A stretch of 64,000 bases of DNA from Primulina eburnea (Eukaryota > Streptophyta > Magnoliopsida > Lamiales > Gesneriaceae), in NCBI RefSeq assembly GCF_022965805.1, contig NC_133114.1, positions 10,684,261 to 10,748,260 of the forward strand. Direction: 5' to 3'. Positions 12,701 to 24,050 of this stretch are shown here, piece after piece. The first letter of the stretch is position 1, and each line of letters opens with the position of its first letter. The translations under genes were made by a program, and so were the position numbers. Under the pieces are notes generated by a model that had not been told where the DNA came from, made no database searches, and was given only the letters and a program-made list of their open reading frames with translations.

Positions 12701-14469
12701 GCAATTATTATGTCTTTCGCAGTTATGACAGTGTCACCGGAATCTCCTTTTCCGTATTTCAACTTTTGCGGACCCTGAGAATGTAAAAAATTATCTACAT
12801 CAAAATGGGGAAAAGCCTAAACCATCACAACAAAGTTTGATAAGAAGGCAGATAATTTAAATATTCTTTCAATCCTCAGGAGTGCAGATCCAGACGATAG
12901 AAAATATTGACATACCAAAATTGTACCAAAACCAGTCAATATATCGACACCAAGAGCTTTCATTGAATTAGTCAGATTGCTACGGATTTTGGAGGCCAAG
13001 TTATTTGCATGATCGGCAACTGCTTGTCTGTCATATCCTGCAGCTGCAACCTGTCATTGTGGCAGGTGATGATCGGTAAAATGGGAAAAGTGACCCAGAA
13101 AAAAATGAAATGAAAACTGTAAAAATGTTATAGAATAGCAGACTAGTATTTAACTTCACATAATGCATACCACACAAAATCAAGAACATCTAACAGATCG
13201 GTTGTAATTACTTATCAAGAAAGTACAAAACTTTTGTTAAATGTTAAATTAGGTAGAGGAGATCGAGACTTATCATTCATTGACACTCCAACAGATATTG
13301 TTTACTGTAGAATAAATTGGAATAGATAGTGTAAATATTTTATCAATTAGTTGTGATTTGATAGGATTGTCGAATATTTTAAACTTGGTAGGATAATATT
13401 TATCTTTTTATTTTAGGGGATTGGATACACTGTTTGTACTCTATATAAAGTTGTAAGCGTAATCAAGAAAAAATATCCAGAAATTATTTTCCTCAATCTT
13501 TACTTTCTGCATTTACACACAACATCCACATTACATTTACATTTTCCTGCATACAAGTTTGCGCACTAAGCCAGAAAGGGTGAACAGTTGTTCCCTTTCA
13601 TCAATTTCTTAAGGAAACTGCAGCCAATTCAGCCTTAACAAATTCAGATTTATGAAAAGGTACCCTTCAGCCATAATAACTAACTCAAATCTCATGACAG
13701 TATATATTGTTAAAGTGGGTTTATCAAAATGGTTCAAAATGTACACAGTACTGATCACGAAGGAACAAAAAGTACCTGTAAACCAAAAGACTTCATGTGG
13801 TGCTCGTTTTGAAGCTCTCTCATGCGACCACTTACAGCAAGAAGTGCTTTAGAAGGAACGCATCCCCTATTAACACATGTTCCGCCGACCACATCCCCTT
13901 CTACAATTGCAGTTTTCAAGCCCTGCAGTACATAATAATTCACACGTTTTGGTAACTAATCTGCAAGATGAACATGCCAAACAATTTAGAATGAATAGCA
14001 TTGTTTTTTTTTAATTTTTTACAAATTTAAAACACAACATTGAAACATCAGATGGAAATCTGCAATTCACAACTAAATTAGCTCAAACAATCAAATTAGC
14101 AGTAGGAAATAAAATTAAAATTCGAACATGAACAAACTGAACCATTACCTTCTCAACAGCATGAAGTGCTGCGCCGTGGCCACCAACTCCGGCTCCGATA
14201 ATCACTAAATCATAGTCAAAATGGCTAGTCGACGGCGCGCCATTGTCTTTCGACGCCGCAAAAACCTTAATCAAATTCGAATTCACATATAATCGATCTG
14301 AACGAGAGGAAGACGTAAGCAAGGATGATTTCGACTGAAAAGCCTCGACGCGAAGTCCACAAAATCGAAGCGATCCAGGCGTCAGCAAAGGCGCATTATG
14401 GGAGCTGGTGAGGCCGGATCGAGCCACAGGAGACGGCGAAGCAAGCGAGAGAGAAACCGCCGATTGCAT
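3789..14469 (-). CDS. LPD1: Plastidial dihydrolipoyl dehydrogenase (E3), 15 exons
   Basis: Dihydrolipoyl dehydrogenase reoxidises lipoyl groups of the plastid pyruvate dehydrogenase complex using FAD and NAD+. Exons in coding order: 14469-14149, 13922-13776, 13050-12916, 12774-12657, 7973-7849, 7520-7395, 7307-7227, 6790-6728, 6634-6560, 6491-6413, 6303-6203, 5614-5501, 4832-4719, 4274-4203, 3836-3789. All junctions are GT-AG and the phases agree, giving 572 codons plus stop, close to the roughly 570 aa of Arabidopsis plastid LPDs. Residues 1 to about 70 are rich in Ser, Leu and Arg and poor in acidic residues, as in a chloroplast transit peptide. Then come the FAD motif [13 protein letters not shown], the redox disulfide [13 protein letters not shown], the NAD motif GSGYIGLE, a second FAD motif around CIGDANG, and the C-terminal catalytic HAHPTLSE. 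Intron 4 (7974-12656) is swollen by a gypsy insertion and intron 12 holds a LINE, yet no exon is damaged. Confidence 0.95.
5082..5396 (-). mobile_element. 5'-truncated L1 LINE in LPD1 intron 12
   Basis: An 18-bp direct repeat, TAGAATCACCATTCAATT, lies at 5082-5099 and 5379-5396 and encloses about 280 bp. Read on the minus strand the insert ends in a short poly(A) (T run at 5099-5106), so it is a 5'-truncated non-LTR retrotransposon. It has the same orientation as LPD1. A long target duplication, 5' truncation and 3' A tail are the hallmarks of L1-type insertion. Confidence 0.9.
5221..5376 (-). pseudogene. C-terminal fragment of LINE ORF2 (reverse transcriptase protein)
   Basis: This open frame of 51 codons plus TAA begins [20 protein letters not shown], continues with RIASWTASF and ends RDWQFLLSA. 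It matches the familiar C-terminal end of plant L1 ORF2 proteins after the zinc-binding RT-associated region. The reverse transcriptase and endonuclease domains are absent because of the 5' truncation. The frame itself is intact, suggesting a fairly recent insertion. Confidence 0.8.
8745..12541 (+). mobile_element. Decayed Tekay-like Ty3/gypsy element in LPD1 intron 4 (element E)
   Basis: The element lies antisense to LPD1. A truncated 5' LTR (about 8745-9060) and a fuller 3' LTR (11159-12541, TG...CA ends) share the block from ggatccaccgaatttagaat through tagccatataccttag to ggtgtcgactcga. Between them are remnants of reverse transcriptase and integrase only. Gag and protease, most of RNase H, and the C-terminal integrase with chromodomain have been deleted. 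The LTR shares gtttatcttggacaccccattcc with young element C, so the two are relatives. I could not identify a target duplication. Confidence 0.85.
9230..11150 (+). pseudogene. Pol remnant of element E (RT and integrase pieces)
   Basis: Fragments in several frames read like element C. RT pieces around 9240-9800 include [34 protein letters not shown] and a degraded IDD-type catalytic stretch near 9775. An abrupt jump near 9950 skips RNase H. Integrase pieces follow: [16 protein letters not shown] from 10008, a decayed zinc-binding and core region around 10260-10700, and the [14 protein letters not shown] block around 10845. Many stops and frameshifts, and a local duplication of CGCTTTACTTCAAGGTTCT near 10608-10645, show it is long dead. 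Confidence 0.8.
13300..13524 (+). mobile_element. Probable solo copia-type LTR in LPD1 intron 2
   Basis: The sequence from about tgtagaataaattgg to tttacacacaaca has the look of a short Ty1/copia LTR. It has a TATA box (ctatataaag, 13441-13450), then gtaatcaag..., a CT-rich R/U5 and a ...CA end. No second copy, PBS or coding sequence is adjacent, so it would be a solo LTR. The boundaries are approximate and no target duplication was found. Confidence 0.4.
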
Positions 14470-14518
14470 GATTGAGAGTATGGGTGTTAGATCTCAGAAA
14501 TGGAGAGGATTTACAGTG

Positions 14519-14526
14519 ATATATAG
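14519..14526 (-). promoter_or_regulatory. Putative LPD1 TATA box
   Basis: Read on the minus strand, gcctatatatcac lies about 50 bases upstream of the LPD1 ATG. That spacing would give a short 5' UTR of about 20 bases. It is the only TATA-like site close to the start. This is inferred from motif and position only. Confidence 0.4.
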
Positions 14527-14674
14527 GCAGCAATAAAGCAGAGAGAACTGAAAGCTTCGAAATTTCCGTCGGGCGTTGGCGGACTTGACGATGCATAAGC
14601 AAGGTGTGGCGTGTGTTCCAACTAATAATATCTATTCATAAAACTTCTCTAAATGGAAATTTTGATAAGAGAAG

Positions 14675-15030
14675 TAACTCGTGAGACGTCTCGCGAATTT
14701 TTGTCAGTGAAACGAATTAATTTATTGATATTCACAATAAAAAGTATTATTTTTAGCATAAAAAGTAATATTTTTTTATAGATGACCCAAATAAGATATT
14801 TGTCTCACAAAATATGACCCGTGAAACTGTGTCACATAAGTTTATGCATTTTGAAGTGGGTTTCTTGTGAGACGGTTTCACAAATCTTTATCTGTGAGAC
14901 GGGTCAATCCTACCGATATTCACAATAAAAAATAATATTCTTAGCATAAAAATTAATATTTTTTCATAAATAACCCAAATAAGATATCAGTCTCACAAAA
15001 TACGAACCGTGAGACCGTCTCACACAAATT
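14675..15030. repeat. Pair of short inverted-end repeats (GTGAGACGG...) upstream of LPD1
   Basis: Two diverged copies of a roughly 160-bp unit lie in tandem, about 14675-14838 and 14865-15027. Each has ends related to GTGAGACGGTCTCAC and an interior with tattcacaataaaaa, agcataaaaa and acccaaataaga blocks. The terminal motif is itself near-palindromic, which suggests a MITE. I recall very similar repeats from Lamiales genomes, but that memory cannot be checked here. The pair sits about 200 bp upstream of the LPD1 start, so it may contribute to the promoter region. Confidence 0.65.
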
Positions 15031-15040
15031 TTTTCCTTAT

Positions 15041-16699
15041 ATTATTATGAAATGCCATTATATAGGCTGATCAAATATGTAAAAAACACCCAAATTAAAC
15101 CGCACCACATCGTCGCATTCGATTTATTAACATAACTGTTGTGGAAAAAAGTTCAAACTGTGTATAATTTTCAATGAAAGACCACACCACATAGTTAAAA
15201 TAATTAGTTTTTCATTATTTTATAATATAATTTTATATTAACCGTTCTATATTTAATTTAAAACAAACACTAAATATAAATGAGTTTTTTTTATCTCTCG
15301 TGTCAAAAAACAATAGTACGATATAACGGAAGAAATGCTCTTGATCAATGTTTAGAGTAATGTTTTCGTAACCGATCAACTTTAAAATAATGGTTGGAGC
15401 TAACATCGTTGGTTGTCTAAATCTCTCTCCCAAAAAACTGCATTAAATTGATCTATCCCTTATACATACGTCTTTTCATTCTTCAGAGCCTACTCTTGCT
15501 TACGTTGTGGCTGGGTCAGATTCCATAACCTCTGAAAATCTCCGAGTTGTCTTTCCTTCGGCTTGTAACAAACGCTCTCAGAGGCTTGATCGTTTACGGC
15601 CTGTTTCGGCTATTTATTTGATGGACGAATGTGCCCCGTTTCACTAATTCAATCAGACTGGAATACTTTTATATTATATAAATAAAAATATAATATAATA
15701 AATAATATATTTTAGATTCTAAAAATCTAAATTTTTTAAAATACTAATAAAAATATAAATTTACCAAATTTTAAAATCTAAACAACAAGATACATATAAT
15801 CAAAATATTAAATGTAAATGCATATATATTTTAAACAAAAAATTGAAAATAAAATAAGCTCTAATATTACTAATATAATATTTTTAACATAATTTAAAAT
15901 TTAAATAATCATATATATATATATGTAATCAAAAATAAAAGTTAAGATTTAAAATATAAAAAACAATAAAATTCTAAAAATACCTTATAAAAAATAATGA
16001 ATCGGTTGGACCGGTTCGTCCGATTTAACCGATTCTTGATCGGTTTGAAAACATGAATTTATTAAAATATAAATAGTAAAAATAATCGAGAACTTTTATA
16101 AACTTTCGACAAATCTACCCACTCTATGAAATATTGTCAACGCCTCTTTCTAGTATCAAATCTAGAAAAATAATTATTTCAAATTACAAAAATTAGTTGA
16201 TTATGACTTTCTTACTTTTTACAAAGAAAAAATATGTTGAGTTGCTTTAAATTATATAAAATATTAATAGCTTTCTATTTTTACATAGCTAAATTAAATT
16301 CAAGTTGTTTATCCTACAGTGATCTGATTTTTTTGACACCAATTAGTTTTTACAAAATAATCCACCCATTTAGATAAATAATGTTTACACATAACTTTAA
16401 TATTTAATCTATTTTAAAATTTTAAAAAATCACATATTATCTCTACTAATTAAATATGTAATATAATTTCATAATTGTTATTCGAATAATAATTAAAAAC
16501 TATAACAAAATTGTATGAATCTATTCCATTTATTAATAATCATGATTCATATATAATATTTATTATTTTACACACTATTATAATTATTCTTTAAAAAAAC
16601 AATTCTCTTATTTTTACATATAAATAATTTTTTATACGTGAAAATGAACAAATACCATTTTGATACCGTTTACCATCAAGCATCGAACGCAGCTCCTTA
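15041..16699. other. AT-rich intergenic spacer with a short unexplained open stretch
   Basis: This stretch is mostly very AT-rich with no gene signature. The exception is 15486-15647, a 53-codon open frame of balanced composition ending in TAA. It is preceded by a good acceptor-like tract (ttttcattcttcag) and could be a relic terminal exon. I do not recognise the protein. Around 16000-16040, ggttggaccggttcgtcc...aaccgattcttgatcggtt has the look of a decayed inverted-repeat element. Confidence 0.4.
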
Positions 16700-17233
16700 G
16701 GGGTGTTCAAACTTCGGATAAAACCGAAAAAATCGAAAATCCAAACCGAAAATACCGAACACCGAACCGAACCGAAAGTCGAATTTTGTAATTTGGATAT
16801 AAATGTTAAAACCGAAGTTTATTTGGTTCGGTTTTGGATTATATATGTCAAAACCGAAAAAACCGAAATTTCATTAAATTAATATTTTTTTATATATATT
16901 TATTTATATTATATATTTTGATATACTATTTTAGTGAATGAAAAATAATATTTGAAAAATTTTAGATTGAGTTTGTTGTTTAATTATAGACCTTTCTATT
17001 TACATATGATATGAAAACATATAGAAGTTAAACATTATATATTTACAATATATTATATTATTACTTTAAATAATTCTATCAAAACCGAAATAACCGAACC
17101 GTTTTGATAAAAAACCGAACCGAACCGAAGAAAAATGGTTCGGATTCGAATTATATATTTCTAAAATCGAAAACCGAAAAAACCGAAATAAAAAACCGAA
17201 AATCGAACCTAACTGAACCGACCGATGAACACC
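16700..17233. mobile_element. hAT-like non-autonomous element with CCGAAC-rich ends
   Basis: The ends are gggtgttcaaac on the left and tgaacacc on the right (inverted GGTGTTCA). Both terminal regions are packed with (a)accgaa repeats, around an AT-rich core of about 250 bp. This architecture is familiar from abundant plant non-autonomous DNA elements. I did not find a clear 8-bp target duplication, so the superfamily call is tentative. The right end lies about 110 bp upstream of the release-factor start codon. Confidence 0.6.
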
Positions 17234-17301
17234 GTACAGCTCCCCCTCTTTCTCATAAACCTTTCCTAGTTCTGAGGCAAACGATTACTAGAATTCCGAA
17301 C

Positions 17302-17360
17302 ATGAAATCCTCATGATCAAGCCCAGGATACTTCAGAAAAGATGTCATTTTTGTTGCTAA
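17302..17360 (+). promoter_or_regulatory. Two upstream ORFs in the release-factor leader
   Basis: An ATG at 17302 opens a 4-codon ORF (stop at 17314-17316). A second ATG at 17313 opens a 15-codon ORF that overlaps the main ATG at 17342 in another frame and ends at 17360. If transcription starts upstream of 17302, both could reduce initiation at the main start. The transcription start is not known. Confidence 0.45.
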
Positions 17361-20300
17361 AAAGATTATATCACACCGATTCAGTTCGAAAATCCTTCCA
17401 TAAAACCCATTTACTCTCCCGTATTCTCTCATCTTTCTCTCAACCCCAAATTTGCTGTTCCCTCGACCCAATTTATAGACAGTCAGATTCAGCTTCTGGG
17501 AATGCTATTTGGGGGAAATTCGATAATGGGTTTCCTTCAATTTTTAATTTAAGCTGGAAATTTCAGTATGGTACTACTTTCACCCGGCTTGCGTGTTCAC
17601 AAGCTGCTGTTGAGTCATCCACTTCTGATGGGCTAACTGTGGAAGGCATCATCGCGAATAATTGGACCATTTATGATGAATATGAGAATGATTGGAAGAG
17701 CCATGCTTCTGCCATTGCTCGGTCTATCCACCTTATCAAGAAACGACTACGAGTAAGTGCGTATTCTAACAGTTCCCCGTGTTTTTGGTTTTTCATTTGT
17801 TTAAAAATTCATTTGCACCCCTTTTTTGTGTTTTTGGTTTACTTAAAATACATTTGCTTTAGAGTACCCTTGATGGTACAGGCACGTTGATATCATTGTG
17901 GCGTCAGTTTGCTGCTTTAGCGGAATGATTTTTCCCAAGTTCCATTTGTTTGTGATGAGTGAAGTATTAGTCTTCTTTAATGGCTAGATGCCATGTTACT
18001 TCATGGATCGTGCTTTAAGACATTGAGGTCACTATCTTCACTAGCCAATGTGTTTTCATACCTGGTGTTTTGAAATGAGTGTTAAACAAGTTCTTTGTTT
18101 GAATGTGGTCATGTTGTAATCACAAAATATTTAAATGTAATTTTTGTTAAGTGAAACATAAAATTCACTTAGTGAGTTTTGCTATTGCAGAATTATTTGG
18201 TTTTGAGATATTACTCCATATTTATGTAAATACTTTATATATATTCATGTAGGGTGGCAGAAGATAAGAAAAAATAGTTGAAATCTAATTTGAGCTAATT
18301 TATATATCAATATTCTTGTGCCGAATCAAGCTGTGGATTTCAGTTTATGTGTTTCTTGAGAATGCTTATTTTCTCTGTCAGTGGAAAAGATTATCACAGA
18401 GGGTGGAAGCATTATCAGGACAGCTGAATAAGCCAGATCTATGGGAAGATCCTGTACATGCAGGAAAGATAAGTCGTGAGCATGGCTCACTTATGGGCAA
18501 ATTAAAAGAGGTCAATTCATTTGAGCAAGAACTTTTTGAGTACATCGACATGATAAAACTTGCACGTGAAGATAATGACTCGGAATTGGAATCGGTGGGG
18601 CCCCATTTTTTAACTTTCTAGGCACGTATTCTTTTCTTGAATGCTTTGGCCTTTGGATCACTTCTACTTTTGGTCAGGAATAATGCAATTTCAGGATTTT
18701 GGACACTCACTATGGACTATGAAGTTACTAGGATCTATATCTTTTCTAAACTTCTTTATGTTGGAAGATGTGAACTAAATTTTCTTGTTATTGAAATTTT
18801 ATCCCCAGTATTTAGTTTCAGTCCTTGATAGGATTCCTGAAATAACTTTTTATTCTACGTGAAGTGAAATTGTGAATGTGGCGAAGAAATCTCTTGATTA
18901 GTCTTCTTGAGCTATTGCAGTCAATAGATTAGCAAAAAATAAAAATCGTAATTCTTACGTCCAGTCAGTCCCTACATCTTATTTCCTAGAACTTAGATAT
19001 CCAATCTCCTTAAATTTTTAACTTCAGCTAGAGTTTACATCCAAACTCTAGTCTTGTTTTTATTTTTCATTTATCTTAATTTTTTTTATCACGTATGTCA
19101 TTGCATGAATTTCTACCAAATGAACATATCAATCGAAGTACCCAAATTCCTAAGTTCTTCCCCTTATTATGTTTTTTCATCGGTGTATGAAACAAAAATA
19201 CGCGAAGCTATGCAAATTAGTTGTATACATGAATACGTTTACCCTCAGTTACAATTTGTTAGGAGAAATGTTTCTATTTGTATAGTGTGATAGCAATACG
19301 AGTCAAGTTTTATAATTTGTTCCTTCTGGCATTCTCTTACAAATATTTTGAGCATCCAATCTTTTGGGAGAGCTTGAACCTTGGTATAAAATTGTAAAGT
19401 ATCATTTCCAACTGATACATTGTGATTTGAATGAGATAACGTACTAATAACGCATACTTTTGTTATTGACAATAGTACAAAAGTCTTTGTTTGGTTCTTC
19501 TTGCAGCTTGTACGTTCTTGTGTGATCTCATGAACTCCATCCCCTCTCTGTAATCATCATTTTGGGCATTTAATCATAGCATCAGACAGAGAAACATCCC
19601 TCCAGTTGCAATTTCTATCCAATCTCTGTTCAAGTGATGATCGAATTGTTGAAAACATGGTTTAGTCTGAACAAGATTTGTGTAATCTATTTGTGTAGTC
19701 TAGCGAGCCTAGGAATCCACTTTAGATTGTATCATCTGTTGCATTGTAATATTATATGAAAGGACGCCTTATCCTTCTTTGTACATTTTGTATTTGATAA
19801 TAAATTTGTATCTTGTAAAGTAAAAATAAGTTAGGTGATTTAGCTATTTATATAACTTACATGCATTACTAATCTTGAATATTTTCCCTAATTGTAGGAA
19901 TCTTTGAATGATCTAATTACATTGAGAAGAACCGTCAAAGAAAAAGAGCTTGAAGCTCTGTTAGCTGGGGAGCATGATTCTTGCTCTTGTTTCATCGAGG
20001 TGAAGTAATGCAATTCAATCTAGTGTATCGATAATGTCTTATGTCATCCTTTGTTTGAAATTTCTTCTTGTTTAATCTTCGAACATACTATCTGAACTTG
20101 TTTCTCTTCTTCAGTTTCCAAAATATTGTTCAATGTTTCAAATTTGTTCACCCCACTTTCTGTACAGGTTCAAGCTGGAGCTGGTGGCACTGAGAGCATG
20201 GACTGGGCTTCAATGGTCATGCAGATGTATAAAAAGTGGGCGGAACGCCGGGGTTTTGGGGTTACTGTTGTGGATGAAATGCCTGGCGAGATTGCAGGGA

Positions 20301-21326
20301 TAAAGGTTAGTTTTTAGCCAACGCTTTTAGTTTATTTTATGTTTACACCATAATCTTTGATTTATGGTTTTCACAATTTTTTTCATTTCTGAAAATTAAT
20401 AATCTGTTTCTTGATTTCTTCCTTGTTTTTTCTTCCACAAAGGTAAAACGTATGCTTCAGTTGAATTCTATATGTTTTTGTATTTACCTGTGATTTATTT
20501 CATAATATTCTCTTTCTTTTGCATTAATCAGCGCGCCACTATTAAAGTCGATGGGGAGTATGCATTTGGATATGCCAAAGCTGAAATTGGGGCTCACCGT
20601 TTAGTACGCATTTCTCCATTTGACAGCAATAAGCGAAGGCATACATCATTTGCTTCGTTAGCCGTAATTCCCATTCTTGGCCACGAATCTTCCCGTGTTC
20701 AAATCAACGAATCTGACCTACGAATTGAACGGTTTCGATCTGGGGGAGCTGGGGGTCAGCACGCTAACACTACTGATAGTGCTGTCCGGATAACTCACAT
20801 TCCCACTGGAGTCACCGCCACTTGTCAAAACGAAAGGTACATTACAGCGAATTATGTGTTTCTTTCTGACCAGTCTTGAACGTAGACGAAAGTTTCTGCA
20901 AATGGCCACATTTGTTCTAAGTTATGGATGTTCACAACCGACAGGTCGCAGCATCAAAACAAGGCATCCGCCATGGCTGTGCTTCAGTCCCGTCTGGACC
21001 AGCTTGAGATGGAACGTCAAGCTAAGATAAACGCAGAGCACACACAGTCTCTCACCGATATAAATTTCGGCAGTCAAATACGTTCTTATGTACTCCATGT
21101 ATGCATTTCCACCCTGAAGCACTCGTTATTACAATTTGAATTACATCACCCCGAATGCTTGAACTAATCAAACACACACTTTTGGCAGCCTTATCGAATG
21201 GTGAAGGATCACAGAACCAATTTCGAGGTTTCGGATCCTGACGCAGTCCTCGAAGGCGACCTCGATGGCTTTATCTTGAGCTTTCTTTCTGCTTCCTTGG
21301 ACAAAAATGAAGATGAACACCTTTGA
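17342..21326 (+). CDS. prfB: Organellar peptide chain release factor 2 (RF2/PrfB), 7 exons
   Basis: RF2 recognises UGA/UAA stop codons on organellar ribosomes and triggers peptidyl-tRNA hydrolysis. Exons are 17342-17752, 18382-18594, 19898-19999, 20168-20305, 20532-20836, 20945-21098 and 21189-21326. All have GT-AG borders and consistent phases, giving 486 aa. Residues 1 to about 60 are rich in Ser, Arg and Leu and lack acids early on, as in a mitochondrial-type presequence. Exons 2-3 encode the N-terminal helical domain. Exon 4 has [16 protein letters not shown], and exon 5 has the SPF anticodon-like tripeptide ([15 protein letters not shown]) and the catalytic GGQ loop ([17 protein letters not shown]). 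The C-terminus, [20 protein letters not shown] to LSASLDKN, matches class I RFs. The intact GGQ excludes the GGQ-less plastid PrfB3 type. I favour a mitochondrial protein over plastid PrfB1 from memory of the families. Confidence 0.93.
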
Positions 21327-21584
21327 AATTTATTGTTTGCCTGCCCCTTCCCGAAACTTGCAAGCAGTGAGTCTCATTTGGAGCATTCGTAATTAGTCGC
21401 AATTCGGCAGTAACCCTTTATCTTCCTACAGCAATGTTTTTGCTATCTCAATATCAGTTATAACTATTGATTTATATTAAATATTTATTTATAATTTTTT
21501 AGCGTTAAATAAACTAATAATTTAAAAATAATAATACAGTAGAAAATTGTAAAAAACAATCAATAAAAAATATCATATTTTTAG

Positions 21585-21616
<32 letters not shown>

Positions 21617-22849
21617 TTGTTTGGAAGTTTAGTACATATAAATTGTCACAGGTTTTCTTTTATAATTAACCCAAAAAACCACATGGGTTTGACATTTTAA
21701 AAAAATTGTAAATGTACAGGAAAACTCTAGCAGCATCAGCCAAAGGGGTAGGTTGGAGGACTTTTGTTTTATTTAATTTAACTTTTTAAAATGGTGAACA
21801 AATCCAATTGGACCCGTTCACATTTCTTCTTTTTAAAAAAAATATTTTATTTTAAATAAAAGTTATTTATCTTTTAAAAAAGTAATCGCTCTCTGTATTT
21901 GTTTATTTATTTAAAAATTCTGTGGTTCAGAGTTTTAAAAAATGAAGAATAATTGTGTGTATGGATAATAGGTTTTTTTTAATAGTATTTCTGCCATAAT
22001 AAACTAAATAATATTTAAATAAGCAAACAACCGATAGATTGTACGAATTGAATAATGTCAAATTATACTAATTTGTTAAAATCACAACCACTAGGCGCTT
22101 ATTTGAGAAATAGTTGACAATGAAGTTTGATATATTTTGATCTTAATCAAATTTAAAATATTAACTTAAATGACACTAAAATACCGTTTCAATAGCTGTT
22201 TTGATTTGAAATTGGGAAAAAAAAATTGTAGAAATTAAATGTGATGTAACCAAAAAAAATATGGACCTCGAGTTCGATCCGGTGAGCCAAATACTTCTTA
22301 GATTTGTTGTGAGCTTAGCGGAAGTTCTGTGCAGGTTAGGGCCAATCATCATTGTGATCTGGATCTGCACAGACAAACAAAAGTTGGAGGGTGTCGGAAG
22401 TGTTTTTAGTGAGACAAGTTCGTGTAAGGGCACCCACACCCACCAACTCATCAAAAGTCTGGGGTCTACATGCCACATACACGTTATATTAACATCTCCA
22501 TTCTCTCACATTCATTTTAATATTAACACTCATTATTTGTCGGTCCCGCTATCCACTCCTCGGATTCTTTTTATTATTTTATATTAAATAAATATAATTT
22601 CAATTTATTTACACAATGTAAATTACTATTACTTAAAATAAATAATAATATAAATTTTAAATATATTTATTACGTAAAATAATTTTATCTTATATTATGA
22701 CTGTCATTTATTTAAAATCAAAATATTGTTATAAATTTTCAATGAAGGAGTACAACATATTAAAAAAAAACACCATTGCAAAAATTAAAAAACAACACAG
22801 AAATTAAACGTAAAAGAGAAACTGCAAAATACTAATTCAAGGACTGTTG
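21327..22849. other. AT-rich spacer with an ATT microsatellite
   Basis: This region contains the release-factor 3' UTR, a (TTA)n microsatellite at about 21587-21615, and low-complexity AT-rich DNA. Around 22415-22600, gggcacccacacccaccaact... begins a stretch that may be the outer end of the Harbinger element whose transposase follows. I could not find its matching inverted repeat near 48.7-49.3 kb. No gene is seen. Confidence 0.4.
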
Positions 22850-23600
22850 TTATATTGTGACCAAATATGTTCAATAAGTCGGCCTGAAGTTGGTGATGAA
22901 CATGACTGTCACGTAGTTCAGAATTTGTCCGGAGATAATCATGAAATCCTCGCTTTGAGCCCTGGACTGGTTGTGCGGGTTCGTCATCTTTATCGATGTA
23001 CTAATTTGTCACCTGACCCCCCTCATCTTCAACAATCATGTTGTGCAAAATAATTCATGCTAACATAATATGTTATAACTTTTTTCTGTACCAATAACGA
23101 GCTGGACCTCTGACAATTGCCCATCGAGCTTGGAGCACCCCGAATGCTCGTTCAACATCTTTTCTTGCAGCCTCTTGTCTTTCCTTAAAAAACCTCTTTT
23201 TGGGATCTTCTGGACAAGAAAAAGCCTTCACAAAAGTAGCCCATTCCGGATATATTCCATCTCTATGATAATATTCCTTTGCATACTGAGTATCGTTGAT
23301 CGTAAAATTAATATCTGGGGCATTTCCTTGCAAGACATTGTTGAATATGGGAGATTCATAAAACACGTTAATATCATTGCGTGAACATTCGACACCAAAG
23401 AATGCATGCCATATCCACAAGTCTTGAGACGTAACCGCTTCAAGTACAATTGTTGGTGATCCATGACCTCTTGTAAAATGGTCTTTCCAAGCAACTGGAC
23501 AATTTTTTCCATTCCCAATGCATGCAATCAAGACTGTCCAACATTCCAGGAAAGCCATGCCTCTCATTATGCATTCGAAGAAGACGTTGAACATCATCAG
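22850..23600 (-). pseudogene. PIF/Harbinger transposase, C-terminal half (interrupted)
   Basis: The minus-strand frame reads KNCPVAWKDHFTRGHGSPTI, then QDLWIWHAFFGVECSRNDIN, DGIYPEWATFVKAFS and ARKDVERAFGVLQARWAIVRGP. These are hallmark blocks of the DDE_Tnp_4 (Harbinger) nuclease fold, including the second catalytic Asp in NDIN and the Glu in DVERAFG. Damage: an A run lengthened to six bases at 23503-23508 shifts the frame just after the first catalytic region; TAA and TGA stops lie near 23070 and 23055; and a TAG lies further on before the tail HHQLQADL (about 22880). At 23600 the gene is cut by retrotransposon A. The missing N-terminal half resumes at 46680, 23 kb away. Confidence 0.92.
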
Positions 23601-23729
23601 TGTAATGACCGAGATTTTATATCATGTTAAGTTGAGATTATTGATTTTGAATTGATGTGATTATAGATGGACCATTCCGAGACCAGATTGGGCATAGCAT
23701 ATAAATTATGCAATTTTTGGACAGAACTA

Positions 23730-23908
23730 TTGGCGCCCGAGCGGTAGAAAATGACCCGAGCGCCAATGTTCAATAAGGAAAATTCATGGACAGAACGTCT
23801 GGCACCCGAGCGGTAGTTTTTGACCGCCTGGGCGCCAGTGTTCAATAAAATATGTATCGAATAGAAGGTTCCGCGCCCAAGCGGTAAATTATAATCGCTC
23901 GAGCGCCG
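23730..23908 (+). repeat. Three tandem GC-rich palindromic modules in LTR A
   Basis: Modules lie at 23730-23766, 23800-23838 and 23872-23908. Each has the form GGCGCCCGAGCGGTA, an A/T-rich centre, then ACCGCCCGAGCGCC or a variant, with outer arms such as TTGGCGC/GCGCCAA. They are spaced about 70 bp apart. The same three are kept in the 3' LTR at 30443-30627. They lie just upstream of the TATA-rich tract expected to hold the promoter. Confidence 0.85.
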
Positions 23909-23954
23909 ACAGAAATGTTTGAAGAATGAGCCACGTATCTTCAGCATGCAAGTG

Positions 23955-23956
<2 letters not shown>

Positions 23957-24033
<77 letters not shown>

Positions 24034-24050
24034 GTGTGTGTGTGTGTGTG
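23957..24050. repeat. (TA)37 followed by (GT)n microsatellite inside LTR A
   Basis: An uninterrupted TA run at 23957-24030 is followed by a GT run (to about 24050) and then a T run. The matching place in the 3' LTR (30671-30690) has only gggtatatatataag, so the tract expanded after insertion or is an assembly-sensitive site. Confidence 0.95.

Noticed and set aside
20126..20317. Separate small gene at 20126-20317
   Set aside because: It is exon 4 of the release-factor gene (20168-20305) with flanking intron bases. The same applies to the other short frames at 18316-18621, 20472-20879 and 20928-21167.
23073..23597. Reading 23073-23597 as a complete small gene starting at its first Met
   Set aside because: The first 33 or so residues are an out-of-frame translation caused by an extra A in the run at 23503-23508. 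The correct frame gives the Harbinger transposase, cut at 23600.
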